NCBI GenBank assembly: GCA_965230495.1 | Contig: OZ246004.1 | Span: forward strand, 682,001 to 746,000 | Reading direction: 5' to 3' | Length of the DNA stretch: 64,000 nucleotides | Source: JACJYM01 sp965230495 | GTDB taxonomy: Bacteria > Bacteroidota > Bacteroidia > Chitinophagales > Saprospiraceae | In this document: in pieces, positions 42,360 through 50,870 of the stretch | Position numbering within the stretch: position 1 is the stretch's first letter | Layout of the letters: every line of letters starts with the position of its first letter | Made by a program: the position numbers and the translations under genes | The notes under the pieces: generated by a model | What the model was told of the DNA's origin: nothing | Databases searched by the model: none | The model's input: only the letters and a program-made list of their open reading frames with translations

Positions 42360-42872
42360 TTAAAGTAAAGTATACTGACTGCATTTCATTTTTATTTCTT
42401 GAAGTGATTTCATTACTTCTTTTAAATCAAGAGTTTCATTTCGAAATGTCAAAATCCTTTCAATTTGATTATAAGCTCGGTGATAAAATTTTGGTAACTC
42501 CCAAGGCATAGGTTTAAAAGGATTAAAAGCTAGATCAACATAAGGACCAGTTGGTCGAACTTCAAACCATTTTTCAATTCTATCATCATAATGTTCAAAA
42601 TGATTTCTGAATTTTCGATCTGCTAAAATGTTTCTATCAGGTATTCCTAACAATTTTCTGAGTTGTGTTCCACGTTCTTTACTTTTGTTTAATTGAGGCC
42701 ATAGAATTTTTGAGACGTTTCCTGCAGCCCCAAGAATCGACTGAATTGAGCACCAAACTTCGATATCGTCAAAATTGCCAGGATCTGTTGGCAAACGTTT
42801 TTCTGCTTTTTCTGCAATCTTAATCTGTAGAACAATCTCGCTAATAAAAACCATATGTGAGAAATCTTTCAT
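42360..42872 (-). CDS. HEPN-like cassette protein
   Basis: A 170-residue helical protein. Residues 86-98 (RKFRNHFEHYDDR) contain an R-x4-H motif (R89, H94), the catalytic signature of HEPN ribonucleases, in a helix after an acidic/polar segment. The rest is helical and fits the four-helix HEPN scaffold. HEPN proteins act as RNase toxins or in defence. No MNT-type antitoxin gene is in the cassette, so it may be solitary or non-toxic. Inference from a motif only. Cassette 15. Confidence 0.45.
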   Translation of the reverse strand: MKDFSHMVFISEIVLQIKIAEKAEKRLPTDPGNFDDIEVWCSIQSILGAAGNVSKILWPQLNKSKERGTQLRKLLGIPDRNILADRKFRNHFEHYDDRIEKWFEVRPTGPYVDLAFNPFKPMPWELPKFYHRAYNQIERILTFRNETLDLKEVMKSLQEIKMKCSQYTLL

Positions 42873-42911
42873 AAAATGGAAATTTCTAGTTTAGCTAAAA
42901 GTGGTATTGCT

Positions 42912-42978
42912 TATAACGGTTCTGCGACATCCGTCGTGCTGACGTAGGAAGCATGATCGTGATCGTCGCTTGTTAGTC
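42912..42978 (-). other. attC site 8
   Basis: R' TATAACGG (42,912-42,919) and R'' GTTAGTCACC; R'' is the complement of the 5' end of cassette 14 (GGTGACTAA). Confidence 0.85.
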
Positions 42979-44506
42979 ACCGTTTCTTTTTAACTTTCAA
43001 ATTGTTTAACTCACTTTCTAGACTTTTGTAGAAATCAACTTTTTCTTTTAAAGTTTGAAGTACATATCGTTTAGTTCCACTGTTATCTAATGCTAATAAC
43101 TTATCTGTTATATCTTCAATTTGATCATTGGTTAATGTTATCAATGTAATTGGCTTGTAAATATCAAGTGAGTAATGTTGATATAGCAATTGCTTTAATT
43201 TTTCAAAATTTCTGAGTAGGTATTTACCTGTTTGTGAATTACCATTTATCAAATACTTGAAATCAATATTACGAACCAAATCGTTAATATATATAGTAGA
43301 TATCTGAGAGTTTTCTTTAGACAAGAAAGAGGATAAAAGCATTTTTGAAAGTGCTTTAGATGAAACTTCAATTTGACGCTCTTTGGTATAGATTTCCAAT
43401 TCGCTAATAGACACAACATGAGATAAGAAAACATATTTTGAAGTGTCGATGTTATCCCTTACAAATTGATCCTTTTGTTTTAATTCGTTAAAATATTCCT
43501 CTGCTTGTTGAATTATATTTTCCTCGAAATATAACCTATGATCCTTTTGGTATTTTTCAGGGATCATTGAAAGAGGATATACATAGACACCATTTAAGTT
43601 GTTGAATAATTTTTGAAATCCTACTTTCTCTAAGGTATAAGTTAACGGAACTCGTGGCCATGAATCAATTTGCTCTTGTAAAAGTTTTTGGTATTTCTCT
43701 TTTCTTTTTTCTGCATCTTTAGCTACTGACTTTTTTGCTTTGTTCAATAAGTCTCTGGTTGTTTGAACTTTCTCTTTATGATGCTGGAAAACTTCACCAA
43801 ATCCTTCTCCATACTTGTGAACTATAATTAGTTTTTCAGATGATGCAAGATTGAATATTGTTCTCTCGGTGATTTTACCTTTACTTAATACAGTGTCTAA
43901 GGCTTTATTAAATGAGGGTTTCTCTTTAAAAATATCTTCTGCTCTGTCTATCTTGTATTTATCATTCCAAATTGGGTTTGGCTTTTTTATAAGGACAACT
44001 TGATCTGCCAATTCCTCGTGATTCTTTGAGGCCCAGTCTTGTATTGAGAGATAATGAAGAAATGTGTTTTTCCTTCCTATTAAATTTAGGAATTTTTCCC
44101 TTTGTTGAAAAAATGGAAGAAAAGTGAGATATCCTTCATTGTAGTAATAGCTAATTATTAGAAATATGTTTATTCTATTTTTCTTAGGCAAGACGAATTT
44201 TGTGAGAAAAAATAATTCTATTTCTCCTTTTCTATACTCGAATGATTTGTTTTTAAAATTTATTGAGTCTTGCAATTCATCTATATAAGATGATCTATTT
44301 CTTGGAGCAAATTCATTTCTATCGATTCCGAATCTTTCAATATGAATACATACAAGTTCAAAGGCTCGTTCTGCAATAACTTTAAATTCCTTAAAACTTG
44401 TTCTTTGTTTTGTTTTATCAAAATATCTCTGAAGGAATAGTATTCCTGCACTGATGGGTTCAAATACTCCCCAAAATCCTGTGAGATATGATATTAATGT
44501 GCTCAA
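42977..44506 (-). CDS. Large cassette protein, unknown
   Basis: A 509-residue protein, the longest intact gene of the array. The N-terminus has a weakly hydrophobic stretch (ISYLTGFWGVFEPISAGILF) that could anchor it. The centre is lysine-rich helical (LLNKAKKSVAKDAEKRKEKY). The C-terminal half is helical with YVFLSHVVSISELEIYTKER. No known motif for a nuclease, ATPase or methylase. Defence or toxin function is possible given the setting, but nothing in the sequence shows it. Cassette 14. Confidence 0.6.
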   Translation of the reverse strand: MSTLISYLTGFWGVFEPISAGILFLQRYFDKTKQRTSFKEFKVIAERAFELVCIHIERFGIDRNEFAPRNRSSYIDELQDSINFKNKSFEYRKGEIELFFLTKFVLPKKNRINIFLIISYYYNEGYLTFLPFFQQREKFLNLIGRKNTFLHYLSIQDWASKNHEELADQVVLIKKPNPIWNDKYKIDRAEDIFKEKPSFNKALDTVLSKGKITERTIFNLASSEKLIIVHKYGEGFGEVFQHHKEKVQTTRDLLNKAKKSVAKDAEKRKEKYQKLLQEQIDSWPRVPLTYTLEKVGFQKLFNNLNGVYVYPLSMIPEKYQKDHRLYFEENIIQQAEEYFNELKQKDQFVRDNIDTSKYVFLSHVVSISELEIYTKERQIEVSSKALSKMLLSSFLSKENSQISTIYINDLVRNIDFKYLINGNSQTGKYLLRNFEKLKQLLYQHYSLDIYKPITLITLTNDQIEDITDKLLALDNSGTKRYVLQTLKEKVDFYKSLESELNNLKVKKKR

Positions 44507-44532
44507 TGTTTTTTATTAATTGCTAAATGGTG

Positions 44533-44676
44533 ACTAACGGTCAAGTGTATGAGTCGTCGCTGCATTTTCGAGCGTGTTGAATTCCCTGAATTCAACACAG
44601 AAAATGTTGCGGGACGAATAGCCAAAGTCAAATCAGGACCCATTAGCAGCTATGACTTTATACACAATGTTATGTG
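44533..44676 (-). other. attC site 9, long variant
   Basis: About 143 bp, twice the size of the others. Outer arms GTGTAT-AGTC pair with GACTTTATACAC. An inner perfect 11-bp stem GTGTTGAATTC/GAATTCAACAC has a 3-base loop. R' CTAACGG and R'' GTTATGTGTC; R'' is the complement of the 5' end of cassette 13. Confidence 0.8.
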
Positions 44677-44781
44677 TCGCTCAAATTTCAAGTTGTCCTT
44701 AGTTTTAATTTTGACCAATATACGAGATCGTTTATCAAAATTCTTGGGAGCCAGAATTAAATTCATTTCACTATAATCCAT
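44650..44781 (-). CDS. Possible 43-aa ORF in near-empty cassette 13
   Basis: The only sizeable frame between attC sites 9 and 10 (MDYSEMNLILAPKNFDKRSR, ending HITLCIKS). It overlaps the attC and is basic. The cassette (44,538-44,986, 449 bp) may instead be non-coding. Confidence 0.25.
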   Translation of the reverse strand: MDYSEMNLILAPKNFDKRSRILVKIKTKDNLKFERHITLCIKS

Positions 44782-44981
44782 AATTAGTGATTTGCCGTGA
44801 AAACTGAACCCAATCTACCTAAAGAACCTTTGTACGAAACTTAAAAAATCCATCATTCTAATGATCCGAACTTTCGAGTGAAAACTTGGTATCGGTTTCA
44901 AAAGTATTCACCGAGAGAAAGCAGATAATTGAATAGGGTAGTTGTTCTGCTAGATTTCACGTTTTACGAAAAATAGTGACA

Positions 44982-45050
44982 CATAACGTTTAGTATATGA
45001 AGCGTAGCCTGCCGATAGGCGGCTATGATTTTATATACCGTGTTAGGCAC
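44982..45050 (-). other. attC site 10
   Basis: R' CATAACG (44,982-44,988) and R'' GTTAGGCAC; R'' is the complement of the 5' end of cassette 12. Confidence 0.85.
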
Positions 45051-45059
45051 TGGCTTTTA

Positions 45060-46136
45060 TTAATTTAATCCCAACACAAAATTTCTAACTCTCGGCATTA
45101 TTATAGGAAAGAAAACCTTAAAATATCCAATATTATTTCTGAGGAATTTTGACCTTGTGGAGTTTCCAGCCATTCCTATTGTAATGTTATTTATCCTGCT
45201 TACCGTTTTTTCCAAATAAGGCTTTCTTAATGAGTTAAAGTTTGCCAAGTTGTTTTCATTTAATAATCGACTTGCTATAAAGGCATCTTCAATCCCTAAA
45301 TTCATTCCCCTAGCTCCGACAGGAGAATGCAAATGTGCTGCATCTCCTATCAGCACAATATTATCCTTGGTCAAGGACTTGGCAACTTTGTGGTGTATTC
45401 TAAATTCAGATTCCCAATGTACTTTGCCAACTTTTGCATTTTTAGGTAAATAATTTAGAATAGATTTAATATTTCCTGCCACTCGCCAAACATTATCTTT
45501 TAATCGTATCATAATCATTCCACCTTCCGGAAACAATCGTATGTGTCCTTCATCTAGCTCAACATCCATTTCCAATTCGATATCATACAGTTCCCAATGT
45601 TCGTCATACCTGAAACCTTTGTATTCAATTCCAAGTTGTTCTCGAACCTTACTACTTCCGCCATCTGCACCAATGATATAGTCCAAGTTTGGAATTGATT
45701 CATTCTTATTTATTAGAACATTATACTTTCCATTCGTCTTGTCCCACTGGTTAAATGTAGATTGATATTCTACTTCTATGCCTCTTTTTAAAACTTCATC
45801 CAATAATATCTCCTCCGATTCCTTTTGGGGTTGAATTAGCATAAATGGATATGGACTTTTTGTCTTGGTAAAGTCGTTCTTATAAATGTGTTTGTCGGCT
45901 TTCCATAGATTGACAGCTTTCATATTTCTACCGTTAGATAAAAACCTTTCGGTTATTCCAAATGGTTTAAATATTTCCAGTGTGTTTGGATTTACTCCAA
46001 GAGCTTTTGAATGCTCACTTATTTGAGTTTTCTTATCAAAGATTCTTGGTTTATAGCCCAAATCACTCAGGAAAATAGCCATTGAAAGTCCAGAAGGACC
46101 AGCACCTATAATTGCTATTTCTTTATTCTTAATCAT
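45060..46136 (-). CDS. FAD-dependent monooxygenase, PHBH-like
   Basis: A 358-residue flavoprotein monooxygenase (aromatic or antibiotic-type substrate oxidation with NAD(P)H and O2). Dinucleotide fold GAGPSG at residues 11-16, DG-type motif YIIGADGGSSKVREQLGIEY, and second FAD motif VLIGDAAHLHSPVGARGMNL are all intact. Members of this class include enzymes inactivating rifampicin and tetracyclines as well as phenol hydroxylases; the substrate cannot be told from sequence. Only gene of cassette 12. Confidence 0.8.
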   Translation of the reverse strand: MIKNKEIAIIGAGPSGLSMAIFLSDLGYKPRIFDKKTQISEHSKALGVNPNTLEIFKPFGITERFLSNGRNMKAVNLWKADKHIYKNDFTKTKSPYPFMLIQPQKESEEILLDEVLKRGIEVEYQSTFNQWDKTNGKYNVLINKNESIPNLDYIIGADGGSSKVREQLGIEYKGFRYDEHWELYDIELEMDVELDEGHIRLFPEGGMIMIRLKDNVWRVAGNIKSILNYLPKNAKVGKVHWESEFRIHHKVAKSLTKDNIVLIGDAAHLHSPVGARGMNLGIEDAFIASRLLNENNLANFNSLRKPYLEKTVSRINNITIGMAGNSTRSKFLRNNIGYFKVFFPIIMPRVRNFVLGLN

Positions 46137-46149
46137 TTCGTTTGCTTGT

Positions 46150-46220
46150 GCCTAACGGTGAAGTGTAGCCTTCGTAGCCCGCCGATAGGTGGCTATGATG
46201 TGCTACACATTGTTAGGCAC
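46150..46220 (-). other. attC site 11
   Basis: R' CCTAACGG and R'' GTTAGGCAC; central GCCCGCCGATAGGTGGC identical to sites 14 and 19. R'' is the complement of the 5' end of its own cassette. Confidence 0.9.
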
Positions 46221-46789
46221 AGGCTTTTATTTATCATTCTATGTGACTAAATTGATGATTTGATACACCTATTGTTATTCCATGTTCTAATTCCCATGGG
46301 CAAGAAAACACTAAATCAAAATTTCTAATTCCTTTTTTATATACATATATTACGACACAGCCAAGTTTTAAGGCTTTATAGGCATCATCTTTAGAATTAA
46401 ATTTAAAATGTGCATAATTAGCATCCTCTTCATTCTGAAATCCTTCATAGTTTACAAAACCAAACCAAGCACTTTTCATGTTTCTCGAATAATGATTCCA
46501 TATTTTTTCCTTGAACCAATTAATTTTATTGGGATTGAACAGTTGTAAGTCGGTAATTATTTCTGTGAGAATTGAAATTTGGGGTTCGGCATTTACACTT
46601 GAAATATTATCAACTAGAATATCTATTTGATTTCCAAAATGTTCAATATTTAGCTTGAATTCAAAGCCATTCTCTGTTTCTCCGTTATCATGCTTATTTA
46701 TATAATCAATTAATTCTTGTTTCTTCATTTAATTTCAACTTTTCTAAGAGCATGTCTTCCATTTCCTTGCTTTACCTGCTTGTGCCTAA
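46156..46789 (-). repeat. 634-bp cassette, copy 1 of 2 (cassette 11)
   Basis: Reads the same as 51,990-52,623 over its full length by eye, including gene and attC. Two identical copies 5.8 kb apart point to recent duplication by cassette excision and reinsertion. Confidence 0.85.
46234..46728 (-). CDS. Cassette protein, unknown (copy 1)
   Basis: A 164-residue acidic protein, MKKQELIDYINKHDNGETEN onwards, with a central HYSRNMKSAWFGFVNYEGFQ and a C-terminal strand region (CVVIYVYKKGIRNFDLVF). Fold looks alpha/beta; no signal peptide or known motif. The second copy at 52,068-52,562 has the same protein sequence. Confidence 0.65.
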   Translation of the reverse strand: MKKQELIDYINKHDNGETENGFEFKLNIEHFGNQIDILVDNISSVNAEPQISILTEIITDLQLFNPNKINWFKEKIWNHYSRNMKSAWFGFVNYEGFQNEEDANYAHFKFNSKDDAYKALKLGCVVIYVYKKGIRNFDLVFSCPWELEHGITIGVSNHQFSHIE

Positions 46790-46854
46790 CGGATGAGTGT
46801 AGCCTTCGTAGCCTGCCGATAGGCGGTTATGATGTGCTACACATTGTTATGTAG
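46784..46854 (-). other. attC site 12
   Basis: R' GCCTAACG and R'' GTTATGTAGC; R'' is the complement of the 5' end of cassette 10 (GCTACATAA). Confidence 0.9.
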
Positions 46855-46858
46855 CTGT

Positions 46859-47476
46859 TTAGTTTTTTTTAATTGAATTAAATACTTTATTCATTTGAGG
46901 CTGCAAATTTCCAAAACTCTTCTTTAAACAAACAGATTGAAATACCAATCTTTTAGTTCCTATTTCTTTAAATTTCAATATTCCCATGTATTGTTTACCA
47001 TTTTGTCTGGTTTCTATAATCGTTTGGTCTAATGAATCCTTAATTGTTAAATATTGATCATTTTGTTTGATACCATTTATCCACAATTGTTTCATATTTG
47101 GCTTTTGCATGTTTAAAGGTACTTCTCCAATTACGTAGGCAAGTTCACTTGTGTCCTGACTAATTGCTGTTAACATGTTTCCATGTGTTGAGTAATCAAA
47201 TTTAAGATCTTCATGGAGTAAAACTGATAAGTCTAAATTTTCAAGTTCAACAAGTGTTTCACCTTCTGTTTTATTTGATTGCATTATTCTTGCTCCAATA
47301 TTTTGCATTTCTTCGGCGGACTTATCCATACTTATTTGGCTTGATTTCTTTGTAGCCCATGCCATAACACCAAGAAGGATTGCTAAAATTGGAATTATTA
47401 AAAGCCAAGCCTTCGGAGAAACATTGTCTTCATGTTTTCTTCTCGTTTTAAAGTATTCTTGATTCTGTCTGTTCAT
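46859..47476 (-). CDS. Single-pass membrane protein, periplasmic domain
   Basis: Start taken at the ATG at 47476 (MNRQNQEYFKTRRKHEDNVS); the longer frame to 47512 enters the attC. One membrane helix (AWLLIIPILAILLGVMAWA) is followed by a ~150-residue domain (LEDLDL-like LVELENLDLSVLLHEDLKFD, then SVCLKKSFGNLQPQMNKVF). Probably inner-membrane-anchored facing the periplasm. Function unknown. Cassette 10. Confidence 0.6.
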   Translation of the reverse strand: MNRQNQEYFKTRRKHEDNVSPKAWLLIIPILAILLGVMAWATKKSSQISMDKSAEEMQNIGARIMQSNKTEGETLVELENLDLSVLLHEDLKFDYSTHGNMLTAISQDTSELAYVIGEVPLNMQKPNMKQLWINGIKQNDQYLTIKDSLDQTIIETRQNGKQYMGILKFKEIGTKRLVFQSVCLKKSFGNLQPQMNKVFNSIKKN

Positions 47477-47494
47477 TTTTATTCTGATTATGCT

Positions 47495-47563
47495 ACATAA
47501 CGGTTGGTACACCTGCCGTACGACCGATAGGGAGTATGGTCATGGTGTACATTGTTATCACCT
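47495..47563 (-). other. attC site 13
   Basis: R' ACATAACG and R'' GTTATCACC; R'' is the complement of the 5' end of cassette 9. Confidence 0.85.
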
Positions 47564-47565
47564 GG

Positions 47566-48369
47566 CTATTCAATTTCTATATTAATTAATCTACTCGTAT
47601 TTAAATCAAGTACTAATTCAATTTCCATTCTATTGTCCTTTCTTTCAATCCTTCTGATGCTATCACTTTTGAATTCAAATTCTACATTGTCTCCTTCGAT
47701 CATTCCTATTGCACCGCTTGTTCTGATTCCAAAATGTTTCAATTTAGTTTTGAATCGACCAGTTCTAGTGAAATGCCTGTCATAATTCCCTTTTACCTCG
47801 GTAATTCTATCAATAACTACAATGGTTTTCCCTACTTGAGATTCCAGCCATTGCATATTTTTTACTACTTCATTCTTTAAGTCTTCGGTAAAATATGAAT
47901 GCGTAAAATTAATCGGTTTACAGATTTCTTCAATTTTGGTTGGGTCTCCTTTGTATTTCCAAGTTACTAACCCATCCTTATCTCTATTTGCTTTCCAATT
48001 GTAATTTAAGCTTCCATTTTTGTAATTTCCAGAGTAGAGACATTGAATATCTACATTGGCTTCATAAACATTGGGAATTCTTTTGAAAAAGCTCTCGAAT
48101 TTGTTCAGCCATTCTTCTAATTCATCTTCGATTTGTTTGACTGACATCGAAAAATGAATCATTGCAGACCTGTATGAAATTTGAACTGGATTACCATCCC
48201 TAGTTATTGGTTTTGAAAGAGTGAAAATATCTTTTGGTAAGAACGGCCATCTATCATTTTCAAGATTTGGCAACGTGTCTATTACTGACTGTATTTCGTC
48301 AATAGATTCTTTATCTCGCAGCATTTTATGACTTGCTATATAGCCTGATATTTTACTTTCAAATCCCAA
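47566..48369 (-). CDS. Cassette protein, unknown
   Basis: A 267-residue soluble alpha/beta protein (KDIFTLSKPITRDGNPVQIS, then KQIEDELEEWLNKFESFFKR). It lacks a signal peptide and known motifs. The C-terminal part is strand-rich (GMIEGDNVEFEFKSDSIRRI). Single gene of cassette 9. Confidence 0.6.
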   Translation of the reverse strand: MGFESKISGYIASHKMLRDKESIDEIQSVIDTLPNLENDRWPFLPKDIFTLSKPITRDGNPVQISYRSAMIHFSMSVKQIEDELEEWLNKFESFFKRIPNVYEANVDIQCLYSGNYKNGSLNYNWKANRDKDGLVTWKYKGDPTKIEEICKPINFTHSYFTEDLKNEVVKNMQWLESQVGKTIVVIDRITEVKGNYDRHFTRTGRFKTKLKHFGIRTSGAIGMIEGDNVEFEFKSDSIRRIERKDNRMEIELVLDLNTSRLINIEIE

Positions 48370-48395
48370 ATTTCAGTTTTTTTTGATTTTGCTTG

Positions 48396-48466
48396 GTGAT
48401 AACGGATGAGTGTAGCCTTCGTAGCCCGCCGATAGGTGGCTATGATGTGCTACACATTGTTAGCAA
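48396..48466 (-). other. attC site 14
   Basis: R' ATAACGG and R'' GTTAGCAACC; R'' is the complement of the 5' end of cassette 8 (GGTTGCTAA). Confidence 0.9.
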
Positions 48467-48475
48467 CCGTATAGT

Positions 48476-48775
48476 TTATTTCTGGTTTGGCAATTTAGTA
48501 TTTAAGTCTTGTTTTCCTATTATCGCCATAATTTCAACATTATTGTTTTTAATTCTAAAGTAAATTGCATCTGATCCGCAAACGCATCTTCTATATCCTG
48601 TTCTTATGTGTTCAACGGATTCAAATAAATATGGATTTTTGTCGATTTCCTCAAATTTTTGGAAGAAGGCGTTAAAATATTTATCCGCTTGTCTTATACC
48701 GAATTTTCGTGTCCCGTAATGATGTATTCTTATTAAGTCTTCTTTTGCCTCATTACTTAATAAGTAATTAGACAT
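48476..48775 (-). CDS. parE: ParE/RelE-type toxin
   Basis: A 99-residue toxin of the ParE/RelE fold. ParE-like ones poison gyrase; RelE-like ones cut mRNA at the ribosome. It opens YLLSNEAKEDLIRIHHYGTR, has KYFNAFFQKFEEIDKNPYLF and ends with the Arg-rich GYRRCVCGSDAIYFRIKNN, typical of ParE. The start overlaps the antitoxin stop by eight bases. Toxin-antitoxin cassettes are common in integrons and help stabilise arrays. The gene symbol follows the family. Confidence 0.8.
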   Translation of the reverse strand: MSNYLLSNEAKEDLIRIHHYGTRKFGIRQADKYFNAFFQKFEEIDKNPYLFESVEHIRTGYRRCVCGSDAIYFRIKNNNVEIMAIIGKQDLNTKLPNQK

Positions 48776-49007
48776 TTAGCCTTGATTTAGACTCTTGTAA
48801 AATTTGAGACTTATTAGATTTTGTGAATCCACTTTGTTCCGCCTTTTCCAATTTTCTATTAATCCAGTCAATTTGAATTTGCTGTTTTCGAGCTTGACGA
48901 ATCAAGTCGTTAACCAATTCGCTTTTACTTGAGTATTCCTTATTGGTTACCATTTCTTTGAGCCATTCATCATTGGGCTTTGTAAACGAAATGCTTTGTC
49001 TATTCAT
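48768..49007 (-). CDS. parD: ParD-type ribbon-helix-helix antitoxin
   Basis: A 79-residue partner of the toxin. The N-terminus QSISFTKPNDEWLKEMV is the beta strand and first helix of an RHH fold, followed by SSKSELVNDLIRQARKQQ. The C-terminal region (IQIDWINRKLEKAEQSGF) should wrap around the toxin. Overlap with parE supports an operon with autoregulation. Cassette 8. Confidence 0.8.
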   Translation of the reverse strand: MNRQSISFTKPNDEWLKEMVTNKEYSSKSELVNDLIRQARKQQIQIDWINRKLEKAEQSGFTKSNKSQILQESKSRLNV

Positions 49008-49085
49008 AACACTTTATTTAATTGATGTAAATATACACCATAATCGAATCAATCACAAGTGTTTCTTTATATTTAGGCGTTATGG

Positions 49086-49154
49086 TTGCTAACGGATAAT
49101 GACATGCTCTGTGACGACGATAGGAAGTCATGGAGCATGTCTAATGTTATGTTC
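49086..49154 (-). other. attC site 15
   Basis: R' GCTAACGG and R'' GTTATGTTC; central arms ACATGCTC/GAGCATGT. Belongs to ORF-less cassette 7. Confidence 0.85.
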
Positions 49155-49513
49155 AGATTCATATGAATTGCAAGCTAAGCAATCGTTGTTATTTTTTACA
49201 GCAAAAACATCCCTTATTCCCCATATCGGAATGCCGATGGCAAAAATATGACGTCATTATCTATGATATGCGTCTGTTTTTTTGACAAAAGATGACCTTA
49301 ATAGTTAATTAAAACTTGACATTGTCCTTGAAATTCGCTAACTTTTGGCAAGTTTTTAAACGTCTTACGTTTTTAAAAGCAAGCTTTTAACACGACTCGT
49401 CGTAAAACTTGATCTAAAATTTAGCCCCATTACAATGTTTTATTTTCAACATAAATATTCATCCTTAGGCATCTGGTATGGGGGCTGATGTGTGAAAAAT
49501 AATTGAATCATAA
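49093..49513 (-). repeat. 421-bp ORF-less cassette, copy A (cassette 7)
   Basis: Carries an attC and ~350 bp of non-coding DNA with hairpins at about 49,354-49,378 and 49,380-49,411, a CCATCGG/CCGATATGG stem and an ATGACGTCAT palindrome. On the plus strand TTGACA (49,316-49,321), 17 bp, TAACTT (49,339-49,344) looks like a sigma-70 promoter, unusual for Bacteroidota. Identical by eye to three other copies at 50,810, 52,624 and 53,045. Confidence 0.8.
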
Positions 49514-49568
49514 CGTTCTGTGTATGGTGCGTATCCCGAAGGGTATGCACTATACACCTTGTTGGCGG
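49508..49568 (-). other. attC site 16
   Basis: R' ATAACG and R'' GTTGGCGG; the unusual G in R'' is matched by the 5' end of its cassette 6 (CCGCCAA), strong evidence of a genuine cassette. Confidence 0.9.
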
Positions 49569-49575
49569 TAGTTTT

Positions 49576-49938
49576 TTATTCTTTTAATAGCTCCATTCTA
49601 TATTTAATCATGTCAACAATTAGGTCTTTTGGCAAGGGTTTGTTTAATGGAAATTGAACTGATCCTTTTGCTTTCTTAAACCCATCAAGTTGATTCCAAA
49701 AATGTTCCATTGTTGTTGGGTGAGGATAAAAACCAATATGTTTCTTATATCCCGCAATCATGATCTGTTCTTCTCTTTTTCCACCTTCAACCAACGTAAA
49801 AGCTGCTATATTATAATTAATAAGCTCATTCGTCTCAGGAACAATTTCATAAATGATTAATCGAAGCTCTTGAAGATGTTCCTTTGCACTTCCATCAAAA
49901 CTTTGGATGTAGCTTTCAACACTGTTGAATTGCTTCAT
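49576..49938 (-). CDS. DUF1801 (YdhG-like) protein
   Basis: Start taken at the ATG at 49938 (MKQFNSVESYIQSF), avoiding overlap with the upstream gene. A 120-residue protein with the DUF1801 pattern: LRLIIYEIVPETNELINYNI, MIAGYKKHIGFYPHPTTME and LNKPLPKDLIVDMIKYRM. Family function unknown. Third gene of cassette 6. Confidence 0.8.
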   Translation of the reverse strand: MKQFNSVESYIQSFDGSAKEHLQELRLIIYEIVPETNELINYNIAAFTLVEGGKREEQIMIAGYKKHIGFYPHPTTMEHFWNQLDGFKKAKGSVQFPLNKPLPKDLIVDMIKYRMELLKE

Positions 49939-49949
49939 ACTTATACTAA

Positions 49950-50351
49950 TTATTTCCAACCGATTTTTTGCCCAGCTTGCCTTAAGAAACTCGCTATTTT
50001 TTTCTCTTCTAGTTCCTCCAATTCTCTTAATTTAAAGTACCTCGTTTCTCCTGTTCCCAAAGGTGGTTGAGGGTCAAAAGCTGCACCACTAAGGAAAACA
50101 ATATTAACTGACACATCATAAGCAGCCACTTCTATAAGCCATCCAAACTCGCTTGTTCCGTAATATGCATTTCCCCATTTTATAGCGTATTGAAGATTTG
50201 GTATTGAATCATGAATTAGGTTGTCAATTTTTTTAATCATTGGTAGAATTCGTGGCATAATTCTACTCGACATCCAGTCTTCAATAACTTTATATTCATT
50301 CGAAGCGATTGGGGGCTTTTTTGTTGAAAGTGGTTTACGTTGTTTATCCAT
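49950..50351 (-). CDS. DUF1801 protein
   Basis: A 133-residue protein with DUF1801 features: DNLIHDSIPNLQYAIKWGNA, YYGTSEFGWLIEVAAY and NIVFLSGAAFDP. Second gene of cassette 6, eight bases after the SRPBCC gene. Two DUF1801 genes with an SRPBCC gene in one cassette suggests a pre-existing operon captured whole. Confidence 0.8.
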   Translation of the reverse strand: MDKQRKPLSTKKPPIASNEYKVIEDWMSSRIMPRILPMIKKIDNLIHDSIPNLQYAIKWGNAYYGTSEFGWLIEVAAYDVSVNIVFLSGAAFDPQPPLGTGETRYFKLRELEELEEKKIASFLRQAGQKIGWK

Positions 50352-50359
50352 ATTCGAAC

Positions 50360-50770
50360 TTATTGATTAGATTCAGTGTAGCTTTTGAAGTTCTCAAGTA
50401 TAGCTTGCCAACCTGCTCTTTGCATTTCATCTGAATTTGTCCCTTCTGCTTCAAAAGACTCTGAAAGTTTGACTTCACCACTTAATTCAGTAAACCTGAT
50501 TTCCACTTTTCGTCCGTCTGACATATTATAGGTGATTAATTCATTTTCAATTATTTGGTCGTAAACTCCTGTAAAATCAAACCCCATACTATTATCCTTA
50601 GCTTCCATTCTCCAGTTAAATTCCCCTCCCGATTTTAGGTCGTTACTTGCTGTTGGGCAATGCCATTCGTTTGAGGCAAAATTCCATTGAACGATATGTT
50701 CGGGTTTCGTCCAACTCTCCCACACTTTTGATAGAGGTGCTTTAATTGTTGTTTGGACTGTTATCATCAT
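50360..50770 (-). CDS. SRPBCC/AHSA1-family protein
   Basis: Start taken at 50770 (MMITVQTTIKAPLSKVWESW); the longer frame enters the attC. A START/AHA1-like hydrophobic-pocket protein: KPEHIVQWNFASNEWHCPTA is the signature, with GGEFNWRMEAKDNSMGFDF and the ending AGWQAILENFKSYTESN. These bind lipids or hydrophobic ligands. First gene of cassette 6. Confidence 0.8.
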   Translation of the reverse strand: MMITVQTTIKAPLSKVWESWTKPEHIVQWNFASNEWHCPTASNDLKSGGEFNWRMEAKDNSMGFDFTGVYDQIIENELITYNMSDGRKVEIRFTELSGEVKLSESFEAEGTNSDEMQRAGWQAILENFKSYTESNQ

Positions 50771-50802
50771 TATTCTATGTTTTGATTCTTTAATTCTAAT
50801 TA

Positions 50803-50870
50803 CCGCCAACGGATAATGACATGCTCTGTGACGACGATAGGAAGTCATGGAGCATGTCTAATGTTATGTT
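50803..50870 (-). other. attC site 17
   Basis: R' GCCAACGG (hybrid with cassette 6) and R'' GTTATGTTC. Belongs to ORF-less copy B. Confidence 0.85.
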
